A stretch of DNA of 11,851 nt from Acidimicrobiaceae bacterium. Lineage in GTDB: Bacteria; Actinomycetota; Acidimicrobiia; Acidimicrobiales; RAAP-2. Both the position numbers and the translations under genes were made by a program. Below the pieces are notes generated by a model. It had not been told where the DNA came from. It worked only from the letters and a program-made list of their open reading frames with translations, and made no database searches. Shown here in pieces: positions 5,615 through 11,851 of the stretch; positions within the stretch are counted from its first letter, which is position 1, and each line of letters begins with the position of its first letter. Location of the stretch: positions 1 through 11,851 of the forward strand of contig JAUTXB010000123.1 of assembly GCA_030838245.1 (NCBI GenBank), given 5' to 3'.

Positions 5615-6850
5615 CTAAGGTCGTCGGCCGATGGGCATGGGGTAGAACCAGTACTGCCGGTTGACCGTCAGCACCTGGACGTTGTAGCCCACGTTGGGCG
5701 CGTCGATGGTCTGGTCGGCTCCGATGTAGATGGCCACGTGGTAGACGCTGTCCGGATTGGTGGGGTCGTCGCCCCAAAAGACCAGGTCGCCGGCCTGGAG
5801 GTCGTTGAGGGCCACGGGCGCGCCCGCCGTTTCGTACTGGGCGTTGGCCACCCGGGCGATGCCGACGCCTGCCGCCCTCCATGAGGTGTAGGTGAGCCCC
5901 GAGCAGTCGTAGGCGTTCGGTCCGTCGCCCCCAAAGAGATACGGCTTGCCCAACTGCTGGAGGGCGAAGAGGATGGCGCGGTCGCCCGGGGTGATGGGCT
6001 TCAGGAGCAGCGCCTGAGTGGGCGGAGGACCACTCCCTGCGTCGCCGAATCCGTAGGACGTCCCGTTCTGGTCGACCACCCAGTACCCGCGACCCGAACC
6101 CGTGGGCACCACCCGTTGCGCCGGTTCGGTGGCGATGCTGCCGGTGGAGCCGTAGAACCCCGCGTCTCCAAACGTGAAGACGCCCCCGTCGCCGGCGAAC
6201 ATCCAGTAGCCGCCACCGTCCGGGGTGGCCGTCAGGCCGACCATCGGCTGGTTCAGCGGCTGGCCCCCCATGGATCCGAAGAAGTTGCCGTCGCCGAAGG
6301 TGAAGACCCCGCCGTCCGAGGCGATCAGCCAGTAGCCCTTGCCGTCGGGCATCGCGGCCATGCCCACGATGGGCTGGTTCAGGGGCTGGCCACCCTCGGA
6401 ACCGTAGAAGCCGGCGTCGCCGAAGGTAAAGATCCCCCCGTCGGAGGCCACCAGCCAATAGCCCCTGCCGTCGGGTGTGGAGGCCATGCCTACGATGGGC
6501 TGGTTGAGCGGATGGCCGCCCTGTGATCCGTACCACCCCGCATCGCCGAAGGTGAAGATCCCGCCGTCCGAGGCCACCAGCCAGTAGCCGCCGCCGTCCG
6601 GGGTTGCCGCCGCCCCGACGATGGGCTGGTTGAGCGGCGGCGTCGAACCCAGGGAAGGGGCGTTGCCGACGGCCAGCACGCCGCCGTCGGGCTGGGCCAA
6701 CCAGAAGCTGGTGGGGGCGATGGCGCCATCGGCATGAGCCGGGCCGGCGTTGAGGCCGCCAACGAGTACCGAGACCAGCATTGTTGCGGCCAGCGCCATG
6801 CCCCCCAGCTTGGCCAGGCGGGGCGACCGGGCTGCGTTGGCTGGAGACAT
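5615..6850 (-). CDS. Secreted NlpC/P60 peptidoglycan endopeptidase with tandem propeller-like repeats
   Basis: The 411-residue secreted protein has a signal peptide (basic residues to about 14, hydrophobic core to about 32, likely cleavage after GPAHA at 40). Four near-identical tandem repeats of about 42 residues follow (72-238), each running PLNQPIVG...PDG.GYWLVASDGG.FTFGDA.FYGS. They are flanked by a partial N-terminal unit (49-70) and a degenerate C-terminal unit (about 252-274), giving six GYW/FGD cores that suggest a beta-propeller-like fold. The C-terminus (about 290-411) is an NlpC/P60 domain with nucleophile Cys316 in YDCSGL, His371 in YHVAIYIG and Asp383 twelve residues later, where many relatives have another polar residue, often His. 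Such enzymes cut peptide stems in peptidoglycan. The repeats may hold the enzyme in the envelope (inference). The ATG start has no clear Shine-Dalgarno. Confidence 0.88.
   Translation of the reverse strand: MSPANAARSPRLAKLGGMALAATMLVSVLVGGLNAGPAHADGAIAPTSFWLAQPDGGVLAVGNAPSLGSTPPLNQPIVGAAATPDGGGYWLVASDGGIFTFGDAGWYGSQGGHPLNQPIVGMASTPDGRGYWLVASDGGIFTFGDAGFYGSEGGQPLNQPIVGMAAMPDGKGYWLIASDGGVFTFGDGNFFGSMGGQPLNQPMVGLTATPDGGGYWMFAGDGGVFTFGDAGFYGSTGSIATEPAQRVVPTGSGRGYWVVDQNGTSYGFGDAGSGPPPTQALLLKPITPGDRAILFALQQLGKPYLFGGDGPNAYDCSGLTYTSWRAAGVGIARVANAQYETAGAPVALNDLQAGDLVFWGDDPTNPDSVYHVAIYIGADQTIDAPNVGYNVQVLTVNRQYWFYPMPIGRRP
6137..6637 (-). repeat. Four tandem ~126-bp repeats encoding 42-residue units
   Basis: Units at 6637-6512, 6511-6386, 6385-6260 and 6259-6137 code for successive copies in the NlpC/P60 protein. 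The first three are 126 bp and the last is 123 bp. Each opens with codons for PLNQP and contains GYW, DGG and FTFGD. They remain similar at the DNA level (for example GATGGGCTGGTT on the plus strand recurs in each), as expected for in-frame duplication. Confidence 0.88.
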
Positions 6851-6899
6851 TGCCGCGAAAGGGTAGTCGTTCAGGCTGGGTTCTCCAAGGGTCTGGGGC

Positions 6900-8102
6900 T
6901 TAGGCCCCCGGCTCAGGCGTCCGTGCCCTCATGATGGCTATCCCGGAACAAAGGCACAGGACAGCCAGGACGATGGCGCAGAACAGCGTGGCCCGGAAGT
7001 CGCCGATGTGCTGAGAAGAGACTCCGACAGCAATCACGGGGATGGTGAGCCCGATGTACGCGAACAGGAAATAGGTGGATACAACCTGACTGCGCGTGGC
7101 GGTCGGAGCGAGTCGGTTGGCGGTGGACAGGCTGCCGAGGAAGAGACAGCCGGCAGCCACACCCCCGACGGCGGTGCCCACCAGGAACAGGGCGAACGAT
7201 GCTTGCGAAAGCCCACCGACTATGAGAGCCAGGGCGGGTGGGAAGATGCACAGACCAGCCAGCATGACGGTTCGGCTGGCCACGCGTGAGAGGGTCATCT
7301 GGGTCACGGTGGCGGCCGCGAAGATGAGGAAGACCACGGCGCCGGCGACCGCCCGGTTGTCCTCGTGCAGCACGGTGGCTAGGAACGAGGGGGCCAACGA
7401 GCTGAACAGCCCGAGAAGGGCGAATGCAGAGAACCCGGCCAGTGAGGCGGCCAGGAACTCCCCGCGCCCTTCTGATGGGATCCCCAGACCTCGGAACCGG
7501 TAGGTCAGTCGGCTCTTCTGCTCCACCGTTTCGGGGGAGACGAGGAGGAAGACGGCTCCGACCGCCAGCAGGCCCAAGTACACCTCGAACACCAGCACGG
7601 TCGGGTTCGGCCCGTACTCGGCGAACAGCCCTGCCACCAGCGGCCCGAGCCCGAGACCGCCCATATTGGCCGCCGTCGACGCCAAGGAGGCCCGGCGACC
7701 ACCCGACGGTCCGGCCAGGTCGGTCAGTGCCGCCGTCGCCGTCCCGGTGATCAGCCCGGCCGCCAGGCCCGAGAGGACTCGCCCGACGAACAGGAGCCCG
7801 AGCCCCGGGGCCACGATGAACACGATGGTGCTGACCGTGCTCGACGCCAGGGCTATTCCGAGGACCGGTCGCCGGCCCACCTGGTCGGACGACCGGCCGG
7901 CGAACAGGAGCGTGAGCATCACTCCGGCCGCGTAGCTGGCATAGATGACGGTGACGATGCCCTCGGAGAAGTGCCACGACGCCTGGTACAGCACGTACAG
8001 CGGCGTAGGGAGCGTCGTTCCGAGCATGCCCATGGCGAACACGTAGACGACCAGCCAGAAGGCGATCGACCTGGGTACGTGCCGCTGCCGGTCTGGCGCC
8101 AT
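6900..8102 (-). CDS. MFS transporter (12-TM)
   Basis: The 400-residue integral membrane protein has the hydrophobic pattern of a 12-helix major facilitator. Motif A between helices 2 and 3 is AGRSSDQVGRRPVL (residues 68-81), and helix 1 ends in LPTPLYVLYQ, a motif I associate with actinobacterial MFS efflux proteins. GRVLSGLAAGLITG follows in helix 4. A central basic loop separates the two halves. The ATG at 8102 was chosen because AGGAT lies 8 nt upstream. The frame is open back to 8216, but that stretch runs into the divergent methyltransferase start and is rich in Arg. The stop lies 49 bp upstream of the NlpC/P60 start on the same strand. The substrate cannot be predicted. Confidence 0.87.
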   Translation of the reverse strand: MAPDRQRHVPRSIAFWLVVYVFAMGMLGTTLPTPLYVLYQASWHFSEGIVTVIYASYAAGVMLTLLFAGRSSDQVGRRPVLGIALASSTVSTIVFIVAPGLGLLFVGRVLSGLAAGLITGTATAALTDLAGPSGGRRASLASTAANMGGLGLGPLVAGLFAEYGPNPTVLVFEVYLGLLAVGAVFLLVSPETVEQKSRLTYRFRGLGIPSEGRGEFLAASLAGFSAFALLGLFSSLAPSFLATVLHEDNRAVAGAVVFLIFAAATVTQMTLSRVASRTVMLAGLCIFPPALALIVGGLSQASFALFLVGTAVGGVAAGCLFLGSLSTANRLAPTATRSQVVSTYFLFAYIGLTIPVIAVGVSSQHIGDFRATLFCAIVLAVLCLCSGIAIMRARTPEPGA

Positions 8103-8110
8103 CGTCCACG

Positions 8111-8115
8111 ATCCT
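8111..8115 (-). promoter_or_regulatory. Shine-Dalgarno deciding the MFS start at 8102
   Basis: AGGAT on the minus strand sits 8 nt before the ATG at 8102-8100. The alternative ATG at 8120 has no purine-rich site before it. Confidence 0.5.
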
Positions 8116-8124
8116 GTCATGCCG

Positions 8125-8150
8125 ACGAGAGATACGTAGTCCTGTCTCGT
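8125..8150. promoter_or_regulatory. Inverted repeat in the MFS/methyltransferase divergent region
   Basis: ACGAGA and TCTCGT form a perfect 6-bp inverted repeat spaced by 14 nt, which puts the half-sites about two helical turns apart. It lies in the 86-bp gap between the MFS start (8102, minus) and the methyltransferase start (8189, plus), where a shared regulator could act on both. It is a candidate operator only. Confidence 0.3.
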
Positions 8151-8188
8151 GCGCTTCCGGCGCGTCGCACGACCTACGCTCGTCAGTC

Positions 8189-8791
8189 GTGAATGACGCC
8201 GGCGGTGACAACCCATGGCTCAGTGGCGACGGCGTTCGGGGCGATCGCTACGACGAGCGGTTCGATGCACTGGCGTCGGCCGGCAGGGACGTCCACGGGG
8301 AAGCCGATTTCGTCGCTTCGCTCGGGGTGCGTTCTGTTCTCGATGCCGGATGCGGCACCGGTCGCGTGGCCATCGAGCTGGTACGCCGCGGACTCGATGT
8401 GGCTGGCGTCGACCTCGATGCGGCCATGCTCGATACCGCCCGCCACAAGGCGCCGGAACTGTCGTGGCACCGTGCCGACCTCGCCGATCCCGAGCTCGAC
8501 CTCGGCCGGGAGTTCGAGGCCGTGGTGATGGCGGGCAACGTCATGATCTTCGTGAGCCCCGGAACCGAGGGAGCCGTCTTGGAGACAGCCGTCCGGCACC
8601 TGCGACCGTCCGGCCTTGTCGTGGCGGGGTTCTCGCTTCGCCGGGGTGGATTGGACCCCATCGAGTACGACCGCCTGGCTGCCCTCGCTGGACTGAGCCT
8701 GGCCGAGCGCTGGAGCACGTGGGACCGTTCGCCGTTCACCGGGGGCGATTCGTACGCCGTCTCGGTGCACCGCTCCGACACGCGGCCGTAG
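8189..8791 (+). CDS. Class I SAM-dependent methyltransferase
   Basis: The 200-residue cytoplasmic protein has a Rossmann-fold methyltransferase core. Motif I is VLDAGCGTGRV (residues 50-60), which holds SAM; motif II is GVDLDAAML (73-81), whose acidic residue binds the ribose; ADLAD (97-101) follows; and FEAVVMAGNVMIF (109-121) is motif IV. It belongs to the broad methyltransferase-11/25 group, whose substrates vary from small molecules to lipids; none can be named here. The GTG at 8189 is the only workable start in frame, and no Shine-Dalgarno is evident. The gene is divergent from the MFS transporter and convergent with the flavoenzyme gene, whose stop is 15 bp away. Confidence 0.86.
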   Translation: MNDAGGDNPWLSGDGVRGDRYDERFDALASAGRDVHGEADFVASLGVRSVLDAGCGTGRVAIELVRRGLDVAGVDLDAAMLDTARHKAPELSWHRADLADPELDLGREFEAVVMAGNVMIFVSPGTEGAVLETAVRHLRPSGLVVAGFSLRRGGLDPIEYDRLAALAGLSLAERWSTWDRSPFTGGDSYAVSVHRSDTRP

Positions 8792-8806
8792 CAGTGCACC
8801 TGAAGG

Positions 8807-9928
8807 TCAGACGGTGACTTCGGCTTGGAGCCGCTCGGTCGCCTCGATGTACTCCTCAACCATCTCGTACACGACGTCTTTGGCTTTGCGCACCCGGGTG
8901 GCTCGGCCGATGACCTGGCCGCACGGATTGAAGCTCACGTCCTTGGCCTGAACGGGGTAGCGCGACCCGCGTGACACGGCTTCGATGGCCACCAGCATCT
9001 GCAAGGGCATGGGGAGCGGATCCGGGGTGTCGTCGGCCTCCCAGGCTTCGGTCCAGTCGTTCTTCAGCATGCGGGCCGGCTTGCCCGTGAACGACCGCGA
9101 CCGGATGGTGTCCCGGCTGGTGGCGGCCAGGTAGGTCTCCATCTGCGCCGGCGGGGACGACGACTCTTCGACCGTGAGCCACAGCGTGCCCGTCCACACG
9201 CCCTGCGCGCCCATGGCCAGTGCGGCAGCCATCTGGCGGCCACTTCCGATGCCACCGGCGGCGAGGACGGGCAGGGGAGCGACTGCGTCGATCACCTCGG
9301 GCCACAACACGATGCTTCCGACGTCTCCGGTATGGCCGCCGCCCTCGGACCCCTGGCAGATGACGAAGTCCAGACCGGCGTCTTTGTGGTGCATGGCGTG
9401 CTTGACCGAGCCGGCCAGGGCCCCGATGATCAGGCCGGCGCCTTGGACCCGCTTGACGACGTCGGGCGGCGGGGTGCCCAGCGCGTTGGCGATGAGCTTG
9501 ACCTTGGGGTGTCGGAGGGCGACGTCGATCAGCCCGTGGGCGTGGGCTGCCGTCCAACCCATCATGCCCGTGCTCTTTTCCTCATTCTCGGGGATCTCCG
9601 GCACGCCGTGGTCGGCCAGGAGTTTCCGAGCGAACTCACGGTGGGTATGGGGCACCATCCCTTGGAGCTGAGCCTCCAGCTTTTCGGGGTCCATCTCGTC
9701 CATGCCCTCGTATTTGGCCGGAATGACGATGTCGACGCCATAGGGGTGGTCGCCTACGTGCTCGTCGATCCATGTCAGCTCGATCTCGAGCTGTTCGGGA
9801 TTGAAGGCGATGGCGCCGAGCACACCGATACCACCGGCGTTCGATACTGCGGCCACCACGTCGCGGCAGTGGGTGAAGGCGAAGATCGGGAACTCGATAC
9901 CAAGCCGTTGGCGGATCTCGGTGTTCAT
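8807..9928 (-). CDS. Nitronate monooxygenase-family flavoenzyme (2-nitropropane dioxygenase-like)
   Basis: The 373-residue protein is an FMN-dependent TIM-barrel enzyme of the nitronate monooxygenase/enoyl-reductase II family. It has SNAGGIGVLGA (29-39) near the N-terminus, the glycine-rich GSEGGGHTGD (193-202) with the family's conserved His199, and the FMN phosphate site AAGGIGSG (223-230) followed by AMGAQGVWTGT. Proven members oxidise nitronates; many actinobacterial paralogues sit in lipid or steroid catabolic loci with unknown reactions. The N-terminal FAFTHCRDVV differs from the usual QAPM segment, so a standard nitronate activity is uncertain. The ATG has AGGAG 8 nt upstream (9941-9937). 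It overlaps the TetR stop as TGATG, implying coupled translation. No redox partner is fused. Confidence 0.86.
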   Translation of the reverse strand: MNTEIRQRLGIEFPIFAFTHCRDVVAAVSNAGGIGVLGAIAFNPEQLEIELTWIDEHVGDHPYGVDIVIPAKYEGMDEMDPEKLEAQLQGMVPHTHREFARKLLADHGVPEIPENEEKSTGMMGWTAAHAHGLIDVALRHPKVKLIANALGTPPPDVVKRVQGAGLIIGALAGSVKHAMHHKDAGLDFVICQGSEGGGHTGDVGSIVLWPEVIDAVAPLPVLAAGGIGSGRQMAAALAMGAQGVWTGTLWLTVEESSSPPAQMETYLAATSRDTIRSRSFTGKPARMLKNDWTEAWEADDTPDPLPMPLQMLVAIEAVSRGSRYPVQAKDVSFNPCGQVIGRATRVRKAKDVVYEMVEEYIEATERLQAEVTV

Positions 9929-10587
9929 CAGGGGTGCTCCTGTCTCGTTGTGGTTCGTCCTGCGATGTCGGAAGTGGTGACGGTGGCCTCGGTATCGAGC
10001 CCGAGGAGTGCGGCCAGCCCGGCAACGGCGGTCTCGTCGCTCACCGATCCGGGGTCGACCCGTTGTTGCATGGCCAGGCCGTGCAACAAGGCCTTGACCA
10101 AGATGGCCAATTGGTCGGGCGCGGCTACCGGCCGCGAGCCCACCTCGGTCGCCCACCAAGCCAGCTCTCGCTCGCTTCGGGGCTGGGTCTCCCGGTTGCG
10201 GGTCTGAAGGACCTGAGCCACATCGGGGTCGCGGGCCGCCCGCAACCACAGCTCGTGCTCCAGCAGCATCCAGCGTCGGACCCGTTCGTCAGTGCCCTTC
10301 CCGATGTTGCCCCACACCGCTCCCAGCTGGTCGATCGGCTCGTCGGTCACCGCCACTTCGGCGAACAGAACGGCGAGGAAGGACTGCTGCCACGAGTCGA
10401 GGAGGGCCAACAGCAGACCCTGCTTGGACCCGAAATGGGCATAGACGGCGCCCGAGGTCCGCCCGGCCGCCGCGGCCACGGCATCGACCGAGACCCCGTC
10501 GATTCCGTGTTCGGCGAACAGGTCGGCAGACGCGGCCAGGAGCCGCGCCCGGGTCTCCGCCTTGCGCTCCTCCTGGGTCAGTGCCAC
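9928..10587 (-). CDS. TetR-family transcriptional regulator
   Basis: The 219-residue protein has an N-terminal TetR helix-turn-helix (about residues 15-60). It reads ARLLAASADLFAEHGIDGVS, then VDAVAAAAGRTSGAVYAHFG, whose GAVYAHF is the classic recognition helix end. The rest is a helical ligand-binding domain without a distinctive signature. The GTG at 10587 has GAGGGG 7 nt upstream and starts just before the HTH. It is translationally coupled to the flavoenzyme gene (TGATG) and divergent from the aldehyde dehydrogenase. A palindrome 38 nt upstream of its start is a likely operator. By family habit it probably represses itself, the flavoenzyme and the dehydrogenase until an inducer binds (inference). 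Confidence 0.88.
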   Translation of the reverse strand: MALTQEERKAETRARLLAASADLFAEHGIDGVSVDAVAAAAGRTSGAVYAHFGSKQGLLLALLDSWQQSFLAVLFAEVAVTDEPIDQLGAVWGNIGKGTDERVRRWMLLEHELWLRAARDPDVAQVLQTRNRETQPRSERELAWWATEVGSRPVAAPDQLAILVKALLHGLAMQQRVDPGSVSDETAVAGLAALLGLDTEATVTTSDIAGRTTTRQEHP

Positions 10588-10624
10588 CTGGTCGCCCCTC
10601 CGGATCCTCGTTCGGCGCCCGACT

Positions 10625-10644
10625 TACATAGGGAACTCTATATA
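10625..10644. promoter_or_regulatory. 20-bp imperfect palindrome, candidate TetR operator with flanking -10-like hexamers
   Basis: TACATAGGGAACTCTATATA pairs at 7 of 10 symmetric positions, with an ATAG/CTAT core, inside an AT-rich island in otherwise GC-rich DNA. On the minus strand its left end reads TATGTA (10630-10625), and on the plus strand its right end reads TATATA (10639-10644). Both resemble -10 boxes for the TetR and ALDH genes respectively. A dimeric repressor here could block both promoters. It lies 38 nt from the TetR start and 133 nt from the ALDH start. Confidence 0.5.
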
Positions 10645-10658
10645 TCTGGCGGCTCGGA

Positions 10659-10704
10659 TGCAACGGGTGGGGCCGCGCACTGGGTGCAACCGGGTCCAAC
10701 GGGT
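10659..10704. repeat. Three short direct repeats upstream of ALDH
   Basis: TGCAACGGGT (10659-10668), TGCAACCGGGT (10685-10695) and CCAACGGGT (10696-10704) are variants of one 9- to 11-nt word. The first and second start 26 nt apart. They lie between the candidate operator and the ALDH ribosome site. They could be activator sites or chance repetition. Confidence 0.3.
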
Positions 10705-10764
10705 TCCTGGGGCCCGCAGATGGGTCGTCCGGGTTTAGGGTGAGGACGACGGTACGAACTGCCG

Positions 10765-10770
10765 AGGAGG
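10765..10770 (+). promoter_or_regulatory. Shine-Dalgarno of ALDH
   Basis: AGGAGG lies 7 nt before the ATG at 10778. This full-consensus site fixes the start and suggests strong translation. Confidence 0.75.
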
Positions 10771-10777
10771 CCTCGAT

Positions 10778-11851
10778 ATGGACAACCGGGACAAGCTCTA
10801 CATCGACGGGGCGTGGGTGGCCTCGACCGGGACGGGCACGCTGAGCGTGATCGACTCCAGCACCGAAGAGGAGCTGGCCACCGTTCCGGAAGGAACGGTG
10901 GAGGACATCGATCGTGCCGTGGCCGCGGCGCGTCGAGCCTTTCCGGCCTGGGCGAACACGTCGGTGGAAGAGCGAGCGAAGATGTTGACCCGGGTGCAAG
11001 AAGCGTTGGGGACACGGATGGACGAGCTCGCCGACATGATCACCCATGAGGTCGGCATGCCGCTGACGCTGTCCGGGCTCATCCAGGTCGGCCTGCCCAT
11101 GATGACGTTCGGCTCGATGGCCCAAGTAGCCACGGACTTCACCTGGGAGCAGGAGGTGGGGAACTCCCTCATCGTTCGCGAGCCGATCGGCGTGGTCGGC
11201 GCCATCACCCCATGGAACTACCCACTCCATCAGATCGCGGCGAAGGTGGCACCGGCACTGGCGGCAGGGTGCACCGTCGTTCTGAAGCCGAGCGAGGTGG
11301 CGCCGCTCAACGCATTCGTCCTCGCCGAGGTGTTCGACGAGGTCGGCCTACCTCCCGGAGTCTTCAACCTGGTGACCGGGCTCGGACCGGTGGTGGGCGA
11401 GGCGATCGCCGCCCACCCCGACGTCGACATGGTGAGCTTCACCGGCTCCACCCGGGCCGGAAAGCGGGTCTCCGAGCTGGCCGCCGCCACGGTGAAGCGG
11501 GTGACGCTGGAACTGGGCGGCAAGTCGGCCAACGTGATCCTGCCCGACGCCGACCTGGAGAAGGCCGTCGCCGCCGGCGTCACCAACTGCTATCTCAACT
11601 CGGGCCAGACCTGCACCGCGCTGACCCGCATGCTCGTCCCCCGCGACCGCCTGGCCGACGCCGAACGCATCGCCGCCGCCAAGGCCGAAAAGTACCGGGT
11701 CGGCGACCCGCTGGCCGAAGGCACCAACCTGGGGCCCCTGATCTCCGACGTTCAGCGCAACCGGGTGCGGGGCTACATCGAGACCGGCGTCTCCGAGGGG
11801 GCCAAGCTCGTCACCGGCGGCGCCGAACCGCCCGAGGGGCTGGAGCAGGGG
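10778..11851 (+). CDS. Aldehyde dehydrogenase, NAD(P)-dependent (3' end outside window)
   Basis: The first 358 residues of an ALDH-superfamily enzyme are visible, of roughly 470-490 expected; the frame is open to the last base. The enzyme oxidises an aldehyde to its acid with NAD(P) in the cytoplasm. Key residues are present: PWNYP with Asn147, KPSE with Lys170, the coenzyme loop FTGST (221-225), general base Glu245 in LELGGK and the nucleophile Cys279 in NSGQTCTA. The start has an ideal AGGAGG. It is divergent from the TetR-flavoenzyme pair and probably shares their regulator, so the aldehyde may be a product of, or in the same pathway as, the flavoenzyme reaction (inference). The substrate is not determinable. 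Confidence 0.93.
   Translation, partial: MDNRDKLYIDGAWVASTGTGTLSVIDSSTEEELATVPEGTVEDIDRAVAAARRAFPAWANTSVEERAKMLTRVQEALGTRMDELADMITHEVGMPLTLSGLIQVGLPMMTFGSMAQVATDFTWEQEVGNSLIVREPIGVVGAITPWNYPLHQIAAKVAPALAAGCTVVLKPSEVAPLNAFVLAEVFDEVGLPPGVFNLVTGLGPVVGEAIAAHPDVDMVSFTGSTRAGKRVSELAAATVKRVTLELGGKSANVILPDADLEKAVAAGVTNCYLNSGQTCTALTRMLVPRDRLADAERIAAAKAEKYRVGDPLAEGTNLGPLISDVQRNRVRGYIETGVSEGAKLVTGGAEPPEGLEQG

Larger units (their letters stand above)
10588..10777. promoter_or_regulatory. Divergent TetR/ALDH promoter region
   Basis: This is the longest intergenic stretch in the window (190 bp). It holds an AT-rich island at about 10621-10646 with the palindrome described separately, then three similar direct repeats around 10659-10704, then the ALDH ribosome site AGGAGG at 10765-10770. 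Outside the island it is GC-rich, and no -35 box can be assigned with confidence. Confidence 0.6.

Noticed and set aside
6137..6637. Tandem repeats as a CRISPR array or satellite
   Set aside because: The period is about 126 bp, in frame, without spacers, and codes for a conserved protein repeat.
8181..8198. CGTCA/TGACG hairpin over the methyltransferase start
   Set aside because: A 5-bp stem with an 8-nt loop is expected by chance in this composition.
9332..10207. 291-residue plus-strand open frame
   Set aside because: It lies opposite the flavoenzyme and TetR genes, both with clear motifs, and shows no recognisable domain.
10625..10644. A KstR-type steroid-catabolism operator
   Set aside because: The GAAC and CTAT words superficially resemble it, but the arrangement does not match the TAGAAC-N2-GTTCTA pattern, so no named regulon is claimed.

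Overview
The window is GC-rich (roughly two thirds G+C by eye) and densely coded, with strongly GC-biased third codon positions, frequent GTG/TTG starts and several actinobacterial families: a TIGR03085-type DinB-like protein, an Hrp1-like CBS pair and an S33 alpha/beta hydrolase with a TAP-like C-terminus. Together with a secreted NlpC/P60 protein carrying GYWLVASDGG-type repeats, which I associate with Acidimicrobiia, this points to an actinomycete-phylum chromosome, most likely Acidimicrobiia. That assignment is inference. I see no tRNA, rRNA, CRISPR array, insertion sequence or phage gene.

Layout. At the left edge is the 5' end of a beta-hydroxyacid dehydrogenase-type oxidoreductase (minus strand, cut by the window). 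It is divergent from a flavin reductase (221-790, plus), and a 16-bp palindrome lies between them. Next comes a long run of minus-strand genes, listed here from left to right: a DinB-like protein (809-1441), a small LapA-like membrane protein (1494-1901), a secreted alpha/beta hydrolase/peptidase (2017-3537), a 14-TM DHA2-type MFS exporter (3555-4973), a CBS-pair protein (5048-5479), a secreted NlpC/P60 hydrolase with tandem 42-residue repeats (5615-6850) and a 12-TM MFS transporter (6900-8102). In transcription order CBS, exporter and hydrolase are closely spaced and probably co-transcribed. The second MFS gene is divergent from a SAM methyltransferase (8189-8791, plus).

The right end is a small regulated metabolic unit. 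A nitronate monooxygenase-like flavoenzyme (8807-9928, minus) is joined by a TGATG overlap to its upstream TetR regulator (9928-10587, minus). Divergent from these is an aldehyde dehydrogenase (10778 to beyond the window end, plus). An AT-rich imperfect 20-bp palindrome at 10625-10644 in the shared intergenic region is the obvious candidate TetR operator, and -10-like hexamers for both directions fall at its two ends.

No single novel defence or mobile system is visible. The most noteworthy items are the repeat/NlpC-P60 protein, the TetR-flavoenzyme-ALDH unit with its candidate operator, and the exporter-plus-secreted-peptidase pair. Every intergenic stretch is shorter than 200 bases. No convincing intrinsic terminator (hairpin plus T-run) was found.
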